NCBI RefSeq assembly: GCF_002355895.1
Contig: NZ_AP017652.1
Coordinates: forward strand, 1,521,001 to 1,585,000
Reading direction: 5' to 3'
Length of the DNA stretch: 64,000 nt
DNA from: Streptococcus sp. NPS 308
Lineage (GTDB): Bacteria; Bacillota; Bacilli; Lactobacillales; Streptococcaceae
The notes below the pieces were generated by a model. It did not search any database and had not been told where the DNA came from. It was given only the letters and a program-made list of their open reading frames with translations. Positions 30,050 to 40,362 of the stretch are shown here, piece after piece. Within the stretch, counting starts at the first letter, position 1. Every line of letters starts with the position of its first letter. The position numbers were made by a program, and so were the translations under genes.

Positions 30050-31048
30050 TTAAATCCACTCACCAGATGAAGCAAAGTTATAAACTTTACCATCGATAGT
30101 TTGGCTACCTGTAACCATTGCTCCATTTGAATTGAGATAATACCAGTTTCCATTGACTTGGAACCAACCTGTCTTCATATCGCCATTACTTGCATTGAGG
30201 TAGTACCAAGTTGAGCCGTCTTTCACCCAACCAGTTGCCATAGCTCCTGATGAACGGAGATAGTACCACTTGTTACCAAGATATTGCCAGCCTGTTTTCA
30301 TATCGCCATTTTCAGCATCTAAATAGTACCAAGTTGAGCCTTCCTGATACCAGCCAGTTGTCATAGCTCCTGATGAACGGAGGTAGTACCACTTATTGCC
30401 AATTTGCTTCCAACCAGTTTGCATGATACCAGTTTCTGAATCTAGATAGTACCAAGTGGAAGCATCTTGAATCCAACCAGAACGTTTCTCACCACCAAGA
30501 TTCTTATTCCCAGAATTTCCTGTTTTTGCTAGGTAATACCAGTTAGATTGATCATAAAGCCAACCTGTCTTTAAAGAATGATCTTGATCAAAGTAGTAGT
30601 ATGCTAATTTAAGAACTTCGGGACCTTCCCAGCCTTCACCATGTTTTTTCCCAACGGTTAAGGAATCTTTTAGCTCTAATTGTTGCCAACCAACAAACTC
30701 TTGTAGCACTCCATTTTTGTCAAAGTAGTACCATTCTGGCATTGGGGAACCTTCTAATCTGATACCATTTGGGTAAGGACCAATTGTACTACCTTTAGAT
30801 GGAAACGGAATATATTGCCAGCCGACCACCATCTCTCCAGATAGAGGATCAAAATAATAGTACTTCCCATCAATCACTCGCCAGTAGGTTTCTTTGAGTT
30901 CCCCCTTCTTGTAGTAGGTTCTACCATTTTCTTGGACAAATTGCCAGCCTTCTGAATCAGCATCATTCGCCAATACGGTATTAGTCGCTAGCAAAGCAAA
31001 GAAAAAGACTGCTAGTAGAACTTGCAACATTTTTTTCAAAAATTTCAT
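30050..31048 (-). CDS. Choline-binding protein (CbpC/CbpJ/CbpF-like), first of a tandem pair
   Basis: A 332-residue homologue of the gene that follows. A signal peptide ends near NTVLAND. Degenerate repeats (TYYKKGELKETYWRVIDGKY, EWYYFDKNGVLQEFVGW) precede five or six canonical ones with the aromatic WYYL/GWY choline cage. The C-terminus (GSQTIDGKVYNFASSGEWI) differs from its neighbour's LytA-like tail. The ATG at 31048 follows TATGGAGGA; the open frame is longer but lacks a better site. The pair shares one strong promoter. Such short Cbps are reported as adhesins or immune modulators; function here is inferred. Confidence 0.9.
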   Translation of the reverse strand: MKFLKKMLQVLLAVFFFALLATNTVLANDADSEGWQFVQENGRTYYKKGELKETYWRVIDGKYYYFDPLSGEMVVGWQYIPFPSKGSTIGPYPNGIRLEGSPMPEWYYFDKNGVLQEFVGWQQLELKDSLTVGKKHGEGWEGPEVLKLAYYYFDQDHSLKTGWLYDQSNWYYLAKTGNSGNKNLGGEKRSGWIQDASTWYYLDSETGIMQTGWKQIGNKWYYLRSSGAMTTGWYQEGSTWYYLDAENGDMKTGWQYLGNKWYYLRSSGAMATGWVKDGSTWYYLNASNGDMKTGWFQVNGNWYYLNSNGAMVTGSQTIDGKVYNFASSGEWI

Positions 31049-31068
31049 TAGATCTTCCTCCATAACTG

Positions 31069-31097
31069 ATTGTAGCAAAGACCCGACTGTATGTCAA
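31069..31097 (-). promoter_or_regulatory. Strong promoter of the tandem choline-binding protein genes
   Basis: Consensus TTGACA, a 17-base spacer and TACAAT on the minus strand, about 20 bases before the first ATG. Confidence 0.88.
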
Positions 31098-31113
31098 TAT
31101 ATAGAAGCCCCTC

Positions 31114-31146
31114 AAAAAAAGCAGTTACACAACTGCAACTGCTTTT
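31114..31146 (-). terminator. Terminator after ritR
   Basis: AAAAGCAGTT and AACTGCTTTT pair around a 10-base loop, followed by a T run on the minus strand, starting at the ritR stop codon. Confidence 0.88.
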
Positions 31147-31836
31147 CTATTCTTGCATGGTGTAACCAACACCACGCACGGTTTTAATGTAGCTTTTTTG
31201 ACCTTTTACATCAAGCTTGCTACGTAGATAACGGATATAAACATCCACGATATTGGTTTCTGTCGCACTTTCGTACTTCCAAACACTTTCCAATAACTGC
31301 TCACGAGTCAAGACTTTCTTGCTTCCCATGAGAGTAGCCAAGAGGTCATACTCACGGCGCGTCAGAGCAATCATCTCCTCGCCACGATAAACGGTATGAT
31401 GTTCTACATCCATACGTAGGTTGCGGTATGACGTTGGAACCTTCATCTGACTACAGTGTTGGTCAATGAAGTCCCGACCTCGGAAAATCGCTGAAATACG
31501 AGCTACCAGATTATCAATAATCACTGGCTTATAGATGTAAGAAACGGCGAAGCGCTGGATTGTCTCAATCTGGTCTTGCAATTCTTCGCGATGGTCCAAG
31601 ACCATAATCACTGAGGCTGGTTTTGTCCGACTCAGCTTGTCTGCAAAATCCTGGGCCGTCATATCCTCCAGATGAGCATTCAGTAAAATCAAGTCATAGT
31701 CCGTCTGGAGAGCCATGGAGAGGGCTTTTTGCCCCTCCTCTACCAAATCGACTCGGTATTGCTCTTTTTGGAGTTCCAGACTGAGAAAATGAGCTAGATT
31801 TCGTTCTTTCTCAAGTAATAAAATCCGTTTCCCCAT
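31147..31836 (-). CDS. ritR: Orphan redox-sensing response regulator RitR
   Basis: A 229-residue OmpR-family regulator. The receiver domain has Asn53 (LILLNAHLED) where a phospho-acceptor Asp is normal, and Cys128 (DQHCSQM) lies in the linker before the winged-helix DNA-binding domain (TRREYDLLATLMGSKKVLT, IRYLRSKLD). Both are hallmarks of RitR, the iron-transport repressor of pneumococcus, which dimerises through oxidised Cys128 instead of by phosphorylation. No kinase gene is adjacent. It follows gnd by 11 bases. Confidence 0.95.
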   Translation of the reverse strand: MGKRILLLEKERNLAHFLSLELQKEQYRVDLVEEGQKALSMALQTDYDLILLNAHLEDMTAQDFADKLSRTKPASVIMVLDHREELQDQIETIQRFAVSYIYKPVIIDNLVARISAIFRGRDFIDQHCSQMKVPTSYRNLRMDVEHHTVYRGEEMIALTRREYDLLATLMGSKKVLTREQLLESVWKYESATETNIVDVYIRYLRSKLDVKGQKSYIKTVRGVGYTMQE

Positions 31837-31847
31837 GGCAGACCTAC

Positions 31848-33272
31848 TTATTTTTCGTCATACCAAGAGTAGTGGAATGTTCCTTCTTTGTCTTTACGTT
31901 GGTAAGTGTGGGCACCAAAGTAATCACGTTGCGCTTGGATCAAGTTAGCTGGAAGGTCAGCTGAACGGTAACTATCAAAGTAAGTAATGGCTGCTGAGAA
32001 GGTTGGTACTGGTACACCAGCTTGAACAGCAAGTGCTACGATATCACGCACTGCTTGTTGGTACTGAGCAGTGACATCCAAGAAGTACTCATCCAAGAGA
32101 AGGTTAGCAAGATCTGCATCACGGTTGTAAGCATCTGTGATCTTTTGCAAGAAACGTGAACGGATGATACAGCCATCACGCCAGATAGAGGCGATGTCCG
32201 CAAATGGCAAGTTCCAGTTGTTTTCTTTAGAAGCTACACGCAATTGGGCAAAACCTTGTGCGTAAGAAATGATTTTTGAGAAGTAAAGGGCTTGACGGAT
32301 CTTTTCGATCAACTCAGCCTTGTCACCTTCAAATTTGAAGGCAGCTGGTTTTGGAAGGACCTTGCTAGCATGTACACGCTCTTCTTTGTATGTAGAAATG
32401 TAGCGGGCAAATACTGACTCAGTGATAAGTGACAATGGCACACCAAGGTCAAGAGCTGATTGGCTAGTCCATTTACCAGTTCCCTTATTACCTGCGGCAT
32501 CAAGGATGTAGTCTACGATTGGGCCATCTTGACCTTCATCGTCTTTGCGTCCAAGAATATCAGCTGTGATTTCAATCAAGTAGCTATCCAATTCACCCTT
32601 GTTCCACTCAGTAAAGATTTCAGCCATATCTTCTGCAGAAAGACCGAGCAAGTGTTGCATCAAGTCATAGCTTTCTGCGATCAATTGCATGTCACCATAC
32701 TCGATACCGTTGTGGACCATTTTCACATAGTGACCAGCTCCATCAGGACCGATGTAAGTCACACATGGTTTACCGTCTTCTGGTGCTTTGGCTGAGATTT
32801 CTTCGAGAACATCAGCAACCAATTCGTAGGCTTCTTTTTGTCCACCAGGCATGATAGAAGGACCTTCAAGGGCACCTTTTTCACCACCAGAAACCCCAGT
32901 ACCGATAAAGTTGATGCCTGAGTTAGCCAACTCTTCGTTACGACGGATGGTATCTTTGTAGAAAGTGTTTCCTCCGTCGATCAAGATATCACCCTTGTCA
33001 AGGTGTGGAAGAAGGGCTTGGATAGTTGCGTCTGTACCAGGTCCAGCTTGAACCATGAGCATGATACGACGAGGTTTTTCGATTGAGTTTACAAAGCTTT
33101 CCACGTCATAGCTTGGCACAAAGTTCTTTTCAGGATGGCAAGCAATCACATCTTCTGTTTTTTCTTTACTACGGTTGTAAATGGCAACTGTATAGCCACG
33201 AGATTCGATATTTAGGGCAAGGTTACGACCCATTACGGCCATACCTACGACACCAAAGTTAGCTTTTGTCAT
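31848..33272 (-). CDS. gnd: 6-phosphogluconate dehydrogenase, decarboxylating
   Basis: A 474-residue NADP-dependent enzyme of the pentose phosphate pathway. The Rossmann motif [20 protein letters not shown] is at the N-terminus. [21 protein letters not shown] near residue 128 and [18 protein letters not shown] near residue 183 are the substrate-binding signatures. Placed directly upstream of ritR, so NADPH supply and redox-linked iron control may share a transcript. Confidence 0.97.
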   Translation of the reverse strand: MTKANFGVVGMAVMGRNLALNIESRGYTVAIYNRSKEKTEDVIACHPEKNFVPSYDVESFVNSIEKPRRIMLMVQAGPGTDATIQALLPHLDKGDILIDGGNTFYKDTIRRNEELANSGINFIGTGVSGGEKGALEGPSIMPGGQKEAYELVADVLEEISAKAPEDGKPCVTYIGPDGAGHYVKMVHNGIEYGDMQLIAESYDLMQHLLGLSAEDMAEIFTEWNKGELDSYLIEITADILGRKDDEGQDGPIVDYILDAAGNKGTGKWTSQSALDLGVPLSLITESVFARYISTYKEERVHASKVLPKPAAFKFEGDKAELIEKIRQALYFSKIISYAQGFAQLRVASKENNWNLPFADIASIWRDGCIIRSRFLQKITDAYNRDADLANLLLDEYFLDVTAQYQQAVRDIVALAVQAGVPVPTFSAAITYFDSYRSADLPANLIQAQRDYFGAHTYQRKDKEGTFHYSWYDEK

Positions 33273-33347
33273 GTGACACTCCTCTTGTTTAATATGTTTT
33301 ATTTTATCATTTTTACCTATGAAAGGAAAGAATTTTGTAACGGTCTC

Positions 33348-34787
33348 CTAGTAGTCCAAGTCATCAGCGTGACCAGAACCGTTCCCTACAAAGTAACCCG
33401 TCTTACAGTTGAGGGTGAAGAGATAGGTTCCATCTGGTTTGTAAAGGTTGTAATAACCATTTCCGTTTACGATATTGACCCGTTCTAGGATATATTGGTT
33501 GCCAGTGATATAACCGCGAGCACGTGATGTTGCTAGGATTTGTTCCAAAACACCATCTGCAAAAGTCCAAGCAGGGTTGTTGCTATCGTCTACAGCTGTT
33601 TGGTTGTAGGGTACACGACTAGCACTTCTTTGAAGGTTAACACCATCACTCGACAAACCACCATTGGTATCTCTAGCTGGTGCGGTGGTACTTGTTGAAG
33701 GTGTCGTGCTGCTCACATTGCTTTCTGTAGCTGAACTTGAACTTGCTTGACTAGAGCTTGAACTTGAACTAGAAGCGCTGGTTTGTTGGCTCTTACCGAG
33801 GCTAATGGCCTTATCCAAGAGCTTGTCTAATTCTGTGTTACCTGTTTTGATTTCTGTAAACTTAGCGTCTGCTTTAGCTTTCGCATTGGTATCCAAGACA
33901 CCGTCAGTGATTGCCGGACTTTCAAAGAGGGCATTGACATCTTGGATGGCCTTGATTTGAGTTGCTAAACTATCGTATTTTGACTTAGCTAATGTATGAT
34001 TACGACTACCTTCTAACTTATCTAGCAAGGTTTTCAGTTGACTCAACTTATCGAACTGGCTATTTTTCAAAGCTGTCTTATTGGCATCTGTATAAAAGGC
34101 ATCATAGAGCGTATTAAACTCTTGCAAGTCGGTTTGCGATTCCTGATTGCTTGAAGATGATTGAGAAGCCTGAATTTCTTGGTTTGAGCGAGATACTTGT
34201 CGGTAGACATAATACGTTCCAGCAAGAACAAGAATTGCAGCCACCACTGAGGCAATGATGATCATTCCCTTTTTCTTAGAGTCTTTCTCAGGCTCCGCCT
34301 GAGCCGAGCGTGATAGAGGAACAATCACTTCTTCCTCTTCTGGACTTTCTGTCTCTTCTTCTGTTGCTGTGTTGGTTAATACAAGTGGTTCCAGTTCTTC
34401 ATTTTCTTCATCTAGAGGAGACAGCACAACACTAGCAGCCTCCGTTTCCTCTGTATCGCCAGAAACTTCCTCCGTAAAAAGATGTGTTTCTTCGACTTCT
34501 TCAGAAGTCTCGCTAGATTCTCGCACTTCTTGAATCATATCTTCTAGACTTTGAGTGGAAGCTAGTTCTTCTTTTTTAAACTGACGAGTTTCAAACTTGT
34601 CGGCTTCGATTTCTTCTCGGTGCTGTTTGATGTATTTGTCTAAGATATTGTCCTCGGGCAATACTCCAGCCTCCACCTCTTCATTCTTACGAATCACTTG
34701 ACCAACAGTCAAATCTTTTGCTTCATCAAAGTCAAATTTGGGTTCTTGATGTCCTTTTTTATGATGATCACGTCTTTTCTTACTCAT
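33348..34787 (-). CDS. mapZ: Mid-cell-anchored protein Z
   Basis: A 479-residue bitopic protein. The cytoplasmic N-terminal part (1-175) is highly charged and begins [30 protein letters not shown], with Thr/Glu-rich stretches that include StkP targets in pneumococcal MapZ. One membrane helix (about 180-200, [20 protein letters not shown]) is followed by an extracellular helical domain, a Ser-rich linker (about 345-380) and a C-terminal domain. MapZ forms rings that guide FtsZ to midcell. It lies in the conserved MapZ-RlmL-like-gpsB neighbourhood of division genes. Confidence 0.93.
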   Translation of the reverse strand: MSKKRRDHHKKGHQEPKFDFDEAKDLTVGQVIRKNEEVEAGVLPEDNILDKYIKQHREEIEADKFETRQFKKEELASTQSLEDMIQEVRESSETSEEVEETHLFTEEVSGDTEETEAASVVLSPLDEENEELEPLVLTNTATEEETESPEEEEVIVPLSRSAQAEPEKDSKKKGMIIIASVVAAILVLAGTYYVYRQVSRSNQEIQASQSSSSNQESQTDLQEFNTLYDAFYTDANKTALKNSQFDKLSQLKTLLDKLEGSRNHTLAKSKYDSLATQIKAIQDVNALFESPAITDGVLDTNAKAKADAKFTEIKTGNTELDKLLDKAISLGKSQQTSASSSSSSSSQASSSSATESNVSSTTPSTSTTAPARDTNGGLSSDGVNLQRSASRVPYNQTAVDDSNNPAWTFADGVLEQILATSRARGYITGNQYILERVNIVNGNGYYNLYKPDGTYLFTLNCKTGYFVGNGSGHADDLDY

Positions 34788-34799
34788 GAGTTCACCTTT

Positions 34800-35957
34800 C
34801 TATTTTAACTCCTGACGTTTCACACGCTGACCAAAGTATTGATACAAATCCACTTTTAAGGTCCCGTTATACAGTTTTCGTTTTTTATCAGCTGGGCTTC
34901 CGTACTTACTTTCAAATGCTTCATCACTGGTCAGGATAAATTTACTCCAGGTTTTCAGTGGCTCAAACACCTGTCCCATCTCAGCATAGAGCTTGGTAAC
35001 TCCTGCATCATCAGACAAACGCTCACCATATGGCGGATTGGAGATGATGACACCATTTACCTTGTCCGAGCGCAAGTCTTGTACCCGCATTTGCTTAAAG
35101 GTGATATCACCTGCCACACCTGCTGCTTGAGCATTTGCTTTGGCAATTTCAACCATACGAGCATCTATATCACAGCCCATGATATCCAGTTCCAGTTCAC
35201 GGTCAATTTTCTTGGCAGCATCCGTACGCACTTCTTGAATTAACCGATCGCTGACCCAGTTCCATTCTTCAAAAGCAAAGGAACGGCGAAGACCAGGGGC
35301 CATCTTCTTAGCTATCATAGCAGCCTCGATGCAGAAGGTTCCTGATCCGCAGGTCGGATCAATCAAGGGCTTGTCTGGATACCAGTTAGAGAGTTGTAAA
35401 ATGGCTGCTGCCATGTTTTCTTTGATAGGCGCTCCACCCTTTTCCGTACGATAACCACGTTTAAAAAGGCTAGAACCTGTCGTGTCAATCATGACAGTTG
35501 CCATATCTTTCAGGATAGATACCTCAATCTTAAACTCGGGACCAGTTTCCATCAAGGGAACCCCTTCTGGACGGGCATAATGTTTTTGTAATTTCTTTAC
35601 AACAGCCTTCTTGGAAATAGCCTGAACACTGGGCTCGTTATGGAGTTTAGACTTCACACATTTTGCCTTTGATATCGGAAAACGTGCTCCTAGCGGGAGA
35701 TAGTTTTCCCAATCTAGAGCAAAAACGCCTTGAAAAAGTTCTTCAAAAGTCTTAGCTGGAAAACTTCCGACTACAATCTTAATGCGATCCGCTGCACGAA
35801 GCCAAAGGTTGGTCTCGATGATTGCCTTCACATCTCCTTGAAAGCGGACACGCCCATTTTCAACCTGGCAATCATAGCCTAGTTCTCGCACCTCACGTCC
35901 AACGACAGCCTCAAGACCCGCTGCAGCAGTTGCGATTAAATTAAATTCTTTTTTCAT
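34800..35957 (-). CDS. RlmL/YpsC-like 23S rRNA (guanine-N2) methyltransferase
   Basis: A 385-residue protein with an N-terminal THUMP RNA-binding domain (about 1-165) and a C-terminal Rossmann methyltransferase. LIDPTCGSGTFCIEAAMIA near residue 195 binds SAM, and ISNPPYGERL near residue 295 is the NPPY catalytic motif for base amino groups. The family methylates 23S rRNA guanine. The frame extends to a GTG at 35990 with no ribosome binding site; MKKEFNLIATA at 35957 matches the family N-terminus and is preferred. Confidence 0.9.
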   Translation of the reverse strand: MKKEFNLIATAAAGLEAVVGREVRELGYDCQVENGRVRFQGDVKAIIETNLWLRAADRIKIVVGSFPAKTFEELFQGVFALDWENYLPLGARFPISKAKCVKSKLHNEPSVQAISKKAVVKKLQKHYARPEGVPLMETGPEFKIEVSILKDMATVMIDTTGSSLFKRGYRTEKGGAPIKENMAAAILQLSNWYPDKPLIDPTCGSGTFCIEAAMIAKKMAPGLRRSFAFEEWNWVSDRLIQEVRTDAAKKIDRELELDIMGCDIDARMVEIAKANAQAAGVAGDITFKQMRVQDLRSDKVNGVIISNPPYGERLSDDAGVTKLYAEMGQVFEPLKTWSKFILTSDEAFESKYGSPADKKRKLYNGTLKVDLYQYFGQRVKRQELK

Positions 35958-35992
35958 TTTACAGTCTTGTAAGACCTTTCTTTTGTTCACTT

Positions 35993-36030
35993 TAAAAAAT
36001 GAGGTTGAGAAAGATTTCTCAGCCCCAACC
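35993..36030 (-). terminator. Terminator of rnpB
   Basis: GGTTG...TGAGAAA pairs with TTTCTCA..CAACC, followed by ATTTTTT on the minus strand, immediately after the RNase P RNA. Confidence 0.85.
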
Positions 36031-36032
36031 TA

Positions 36033-36430
36033 TATGCAATTTTCTATAAGCCATGTTTTGTTCCAGAAGTGACTAGGACCACTTCCTTCGATAATCATCT
36101 GTCTACCACTAACAGCATCTTGCTACTAGCAGTCAGAGTACTACGTTCGTTTCCGTGCACTCCATGCCCCGACCAAAATTTGGGTTGCTAGCTTGAGGGG
36201 TTTACCGCGTTCCACTCTCTCTGTTTCCAGAAAGACTCCGTCACTGTGGCACTTTCAAGCCTAATCTGACCTATCCGAAGACTTAGCCATTTCGACTGCC
36301 GTAACGATCTCTCGTCCCTAGGCTTATGGTTTCGCCTAGCACAAACACTACAGGCATCACAGCCTGTGCTAGCATGGACTTTCCTCATGAAAAGAGAATC
36401 TCTTCACGCGATTATCCAAAAATTGCATTT
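36033..36430 (-). ncRNA. rnpB: RNase P RNA, Firmicute type B
   Basis: The catalytic RNA of RNase P, which matures tRNA 5' ends. On the minus strand the conserved core GAGGAAAGTCCATGCTAGCAC is near the 5' end, GGCGAAACCATAAGCCTAGGG follows, and the 3' end holds ATGGCTTATAG. The ends pair as helix P1: ATGCAATTTT near 36428 with AAAATTGCAT near 36034. Length of about 398 is normal. The ends are estimated from P1. Confidence 0.95.
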
Positions 36431-36450
36431 ATGCACTTGATAGACACTCA

Positions 36451-36456
36451 ATTATA
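36451..36456 (-). promoter_or_regulatory. rnpB -10 box overlapping the gpsB stop codon
   Basis: TATAAT on the minus strand lies 20 bases before the estimated 5' end of rnpB and contains the TAA stop of gpsB. A good -35 box is not evident. Confidence 0.55.
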
Positions 36457-36781
36457 CATCTTCATTGTCTAAAATTTGTTTACCAAACACTTCTTTTTCA
36501 AGTCGATTCAATCGTTTCAAGATATCAAAGTTTGTCATCGAGGTAGAAGCGGTAACTTCGATAGAATCAGGCTGAGTTGGAACTGACTGTGGTTTACGAG
36601 ACAATTCGTCCTTCAAATCCGCTATCTCTTGACGAAGAGATTTGACCAAAGCCGCATAAGTCTCATAATCCTTAATCACATCATCAAGGAATTCATCCAC
36701 TTCTGCTTTGCTATATCCACGAACTTCACGTCCAAAGTCTTGTTCAAAAATATCTTTTGCTGAAAATATAATACTTGCCAT
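36452..36781 (-). CDS. gpsB: Cell division regulator GpsB
   Basis: A 109-residue DivIVA-like protein that balances peripheral and septal peptidoglycan synthesis and helps the kinase StkP. The N-terminal membrane-binding and coiled-coil part ([35 protein letters not shown] region) is followed by a Ser/Pro-rich linker (80-90) and a short C-terminal coil. The ATG at 36781 (MASIIF) has a GGAGAG site; the frame start 12 bases earlier does not. Confidence 0.94.
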   Translation of the reverse strand: MASIIFSAKDIFEQDFGREVRGYSKAEVDEFLDDVIKDYETYAALVKSLRQEIADLKDELSRKPQSVPTQPDSIEVTASTSMTNFDILKRLNRLEKEVFGKQILDNEDV

Positions 36782-36850
36782 GTCTCTCTCCATTCTGGGT
36801 TACTAGTATTATTATATAAAAAAAGATAAGTAAAAATCAAGGTCAAAGCC

Positions 36851-37378
36851 TTACTTTTCGGAAAAATTTTCTACTATTTCATTCAAGTCCTCAAATGTTA
36901 ATCGTCTTGTAACATAGTCCGCTTGATTTTTCATCATTTGGTAAAAATATCGTAACTTGGTTTCCTTTTCTTCATCGTAAAAAAGATAACAAGTATCTGT
37001 ATTCTCCAGCAGAAATTTCTGATAATCACGCAGTTGCCCCTTGTGCTCATATTGTGGATAGGCATATTTGACAAAGTCAACCTGCTTGAACTCACTCAAT
37101 TTGGCTTGATTTGCTTCATTCCAATTACTGCCATGGGTTTCAAAATCAAAAATGGTCGCCAATTGAAATCCATAGTCTTCTTTCATTTCTTTAGCTACTT
37201 GAAGCACCCAGTATTCAAAGCCCAGAGTCCCTGTAAAGACAAGCCAGGTCACCCCTTCCTCTGCTAGACCTTCCAAGTCTCTACCAATGGCTTTTTTGAT
37301 AATGTCAATACGAATATCCTTGTCATTAAAGAGACCAAGGTCGAAGGCGGAATAGCCTAAAATCAAGGCTGTATGCAT
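36851..37378 (-). CDS. DUF1273 / SLOG family protein (YpsA-like)
   Basis: A 175-residue cytoplasmic protein. The N-terminal [19 protein letters not shown] and the [20 protein letters not shown] segment resemble the SLOG nucleotide/sugar-binding Rossmann fold of Bacillus YpsA, where overexpression disturbs cell division. The biochemical role is unknown. It is next to gpsB and divergent from recU, as in other streptococci. Start at 37378 follows AAAGGATG; the longer frame start lacks a site. Confidence 0.85.
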   Translation of the reverse strand: MHTALILGYSAFDLGLFNDKDIRIDIIKKAIGRDLEGLAEEGVTWLVFTGTLGFEYWVLQVAKEMKEDYGFQLATIFDFETHGSNWNEANQAKLSEFKQVDFVKYAYPQYEHKGQLRDYQKFLLENTDTCYLFYDEEKETKLRYFYQMMKNQADYVTRRLTFEDLNEIVENFSEK

Positions 37379-37404
37379 TTTTTCATCCTTTCTGTATACT
37401 TTTA

Positions 37405-37413
37405 TGGTATAAT
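37405..37413 (+). promoter_or_regulatory. Extended -10 promoter for recU-pbp1a
   Basis: TGGTATAAT, an extended -10 element, lies 32 bases before the recU ATG in the divergent region. A -35 box is not clear. Confidence 0.65.
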
Positions 37414-37445
37414 AGAGTGATGTTATTGTACCAATAAGGAGAATT

Positions 37446-38042
37446 ATGGTCAACTATCCACATAAAATTTCATCACAAAAAAGACAACCATCCCTTTCAA
37501 AAACTAAAAATTTCGCAAATCGGGGGATGTCCTTTGAAAAGATGATCAATGCTACGAACGACTACTACTTGTCGCATGGGCTGGCTGTTATCCACAAGAA
37601 ACCGACTCCCATCCAAATCGTACGTGTCGATTATCCCCAAAGAAGTCGAGCCAAGATCGTTGAAGCCTACTTCAGACAGGCCTCAACAACAGACTATTCG
37701 GGGGTTTATGATGGATACTACATCGACTTTGAAGCAAAGGAAACTAGGCAGAAACATGCGATCCCGATGAAGAATTTTCATCTCCATCAGATCCAACACA
37801 TGGAACAAGTCCTTGCCCAACAAGGGATCTGCTTTGTACTCCTTCACTTTTCTTCTCAGCAAGAAACCTACTTATTGCCGGCCATTGACTTGATTCGTTT
37901 CTATCATCAAGATATGGGACAAAAGTCAATGCCACTTGGATATATTCAAGAAAATGGATATAGAATTGAGCCTGGTGCCTTTCCTCAGATTCCCTATCTC
38001 GATATTATCAAAGAACATTTACTGGGTGGTAAAACAAGATGA
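37446..38042 (+). CDS. recU: Holliday junction resolvase RecU
   Basis: A 198-residue nuclease that resolves recombination intermediates. [17 protein letters not shown] near residue 26, the active-site stretch [19 protein letters not shown] (Asp, then Glu-x-Lys) near residue 85 and the C-terminal LDIIKEHLL fit the family. Its stop overlaps the pbp1a start (ATGA), a conserved pairing in Firmicutes. Confidence 0.95.
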   Translation: MVNYPHKISSQKRQPSLSKTKNFANRGMSFEKMINATNDYYLSHGLAVIHKKPTPIQIVRVDYPQRSRAKIVEAYFRQASTTDYSGVYDGYYIDFEAKETRQKHAIPMKNFHLHQIQHMEQVLAQQGICFVLLHFSSQQETYLLPAIDLIRFYHQDMGQKSMPLGYIQENGYRIEPGAFPQIPYLDIIKEHLLGGKTR

Positions 38043-40192
38043 ACAAACAAATTTTCCTGCGAATAGCTAAGTATGTCAGCATCTGTCTCTTAACTGTATT
38101 TATCGCAGCAGTTGTGCTAGGCGGGGGACTCTTCCTCTACTATGTCAGCAAGGCTCCGGCCCTATCTGAAAGTAAATTAGTCGCTACAACGTCTAGCAAG
38201 ATCTATGACAAAAACGATGAACTCATTGCCGATCTTGGATCAGAACGTCGGGTAAATGCGCAAGCAAATGAAATCCCTACTGAGTTGGTTAATGCCATCG
38301 TATCAATTGAAGACCATCGTTTCTTTAATCACCGTGGGGTTGATACTATTCGTATCCTCGGTGCCACTCTACGAAATCTTCGTGGTGGTGGAGGCCTTCA
38401 GGGAGCTTCAACCTTAACGCAGCAGCTGATTAAATTAACTTATTTCTCTACATCAACGTCGGACCAGACCCTTTCACGTAAGGCTCAAGAAGCTTGGCTA
38501 GCCGTTCAACTTGAACAGAAAGCAACCAAGCAAGAAATCCTGACCTACTACATCAACAAGGTCTACATGTCAAACGGTAACTACGGTATGCAAACTGCTG
38601 CCCAAAATTACTATGGCAAGGACCTCAAAGATTTGAGTATCCCTCAGTTGGCTCTCCTTGCCGGAATGCCTCAGGCTCCAAATCAGTATGATCCATACTC
38701 ACATCCAGAAGCGGCTCAAGAACGACGCAATCTCGTCCTCTCTGAGATGAAGGGACAAGGTTACATTTCAGCTGAGCAATATGAAAAAGCAATCAATACT
38801 CCAATTACGGACGGACTTCAAAGTCTAAAATCGGCTAATAGTTATCCTCCACACATGGACAACTATCTCAAAGAGGTAATCGATCAAGTCGAACAAGAAA
38901 CAGGCTACAATCTCTTAACGACTGGTATGGATGTCTACACCAACGTTGATCCTAAAGTTCAACAACATCTCTGGGATATCTACAATACTGACGAGTATGT
39001 CAACTATCCAGATGATGAAATGCAAGTGGCATCAACAATCGTTGATGTGACAAACGGGAAAGTCATTGCCCAATTAGGTTCTCGTCACCAATCAAGCAAT
39101 GTTTCCTTCGGAATCAACCAAGCTGTTGAAACCAATCGTGACTGGGGTTCTACCATGAAACCAATCACAGACTATGCTCCTGCCTTGGAGTACGGTATCT
39201 ATGATTCAACTGCTTCAATTGTTCACGATGTTCCTTACAATTATCCTGGAACAGATACTCCTGTTTACAACTGGGATAGAAGTTACTTTGGAAATATTAC
39301 ATTACAGTACGCCCTACAACAGTCACGAAACGTGCCAGCTGTAGAAGCCTTGAACAAAGTCGGCCTGGATAAAGCCAAGACCTTCCTAAATGGACTTGGT
39401 ATTGATTACCCAGATATGCACTATGCCAACGCGATTTCAAGTAACACAACTGAATCAAACAAAAAGTATGGAGCAAGTAGTGAGAAAATGGCTGCTGCTT
39501 ACGCTGCCTTTGCTAACGGTGGTATCTACCGCAAGCCAATGTATATCAACAAAATTGTCTTCAGTGATGGCAGTTCAAAAGAATTCTCTGATCCTGGTAC
39601 TCGTGCCATGAAAGAGACAACAGCCTATATGATGACGGATATGATGAAAACTGTCCTGGCATATGGAACTGGTCGAGGAGCCTACCTCCCATGGTTGCCA
39701 CAAGCTGGTAAAACTGGTACATCAAACTACACAGATGATGAGATTGAAAACTACGTCAAGAACACTGGTTATGTAGCTCCTGACGAATTGTTCGTTGGCT
39801 ATACTCGTAAATATTCAATGGCCGTTTGGACTGGTTACTCGAACCGCCTGACTCCTATTGTTGGTGATGGCTTCTATGTTGCTGCTAAGGTTTACCGTTC
39901 GATGATGACTTATCTATCTGAAGATGATCATCCTGGCGACTGGACTATGCCAGAAGGACTCTACAGAGGTGGAGAATTTGTCTTTAAAAAAGGTGCACGT
40001 CCTGCCTGGACTGCTCCTGCTCCTCAGCAAAGTCCAACACCTGAAAGCTCTAGCTCAACTTCAGAGAGTTCTAGTACACAAGCAAGTACAACAACTCCAA
40101 ATTCAGGTACAAGCGAGAACAATACGCAACAACCAAATACCACTCCTGGTCAACAAAACCAAAACCAGAACCCGCAACCAGCACAACCTTAA
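38039..40192 (+). CDS. pbp1a: Penicillin-binding protein 1A (bifunctional class A)
   Basis: A 717-residue membrane-anchored peptidoglycan synthase. One N-terminal membrane helix (about 11-36) precedes the GT51 glycosyltransferase ([23 protein letters not shown]). The transpeptidase carries STMK (nucleophile Ser), SRN and KTGT. Just after KTGT the sequence reads [15 protein letters not shown]; the NTGY tetrad replaces the TSQF of penicillin-susceptible pneumococci and is a known resistance-allele signature, while STMK is unchanged. A Ser/Thr/Gln/Asn-rich extracellular tail ends NPQPAQP. Confidence 0.96.
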   Translation: MNKQIFLRIAKYVSICLLTVFIAAVVLGGGLFLYYVSKAPALSESKLVATTSSKIYDKNDELIADLGSERRVNAQANEIPTELVNAIVSIEDHRFFNHRGVDTIRILGATLRNLRGGGGLQGASTLTQQLIKLTYFSTSTSDQTLSRKAQEAWLAVQLEQKATKQEILTYYINKVYMSNGNYGMQTAAQNYYGKDLKDLSIPQLALLAGMPQAPNQYDPYSHPEAAQERRNLVLSEMKGQGYISAEQYEKAINTPITDGLQSLKSANSYPPHMDNYLKEVIDQVEQETGYNLLTTGMDVYTNVDPKVQQHLWDIYNTDEYVNYPDDEMQVASTIVDVTNGKVIAQLGSRHQSSNVSFGINQAVETNRDWGSTMKPITDYAPALEYGIYDSTASIVHDVPYNYPGTDTPVYNWDRSYFGNITLQYALQQSRNVPAVEALNKVGLDKAKTFLNGLGIDYPDMHYANAISSNTTESNKKYGASSEKMAAAYAAFANGGIYRKPMYINKIVFSDGSSKEFSDPGTRAMKETTAYMMTDMMKTVLAYGTGRGAYLPWLPQAGKTGTSNYTDDEIENYVKNTGYVAPDELFVGYTRKYSMAVWTGYSNRLTPIVGDGFYVAAKVYRSMMTYLSEDDHPGDWTMPEGLYRGGEFVFKKGARPAWTAPAPQQSPTPESSSSTSESSSTQASTTTPNSGTSENNTQQPNTTPGQQNQNQNPQPAQP

Positions 40193-40199
40193 AATATGA

Positions 40200-40226
40200 T
40201 CCACCCAAAATTGGGTGGATTTTTTC
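40200..40226 (+). terminator. Terminator of pbp1a
   Basis: TCCACCCAA and TTGGGTGGA form a perfect stem with a short loop, followed by six T. Confidence 0.9.
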
Positions 40227-40259
40227 ATACTATACAAACTTTCTTTTTTATTAAATTCG

Positions 40260-40291
40260 AAAAACCTGAGAAGAAATCTTCTCAGGTTTTT
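40260..40291. terminator. Bidirectional terminator between pbp1a and the GH20/GH84 gene
   Basis: AAAAACCTGAGAAG and CTTCTCAGGTTTTT form a near-perfect inverted repeat flanked by A and T runs; probably ends the 8.3-kb minus-strand gene. Confidence 0.85.
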
Positions 40292-40362
40292 CTATTCTAT
40301 GAACCTCACTATTATTGATTTAGAGAATATACTCTTAGTCAATCTTAGAAGGTTTTATAATC

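Noticed and set aside
36188..36388. 66-codon open frame
   Set aside because: It lies entirely inside the RNase P RNA gene and is a by-product of its sequence.
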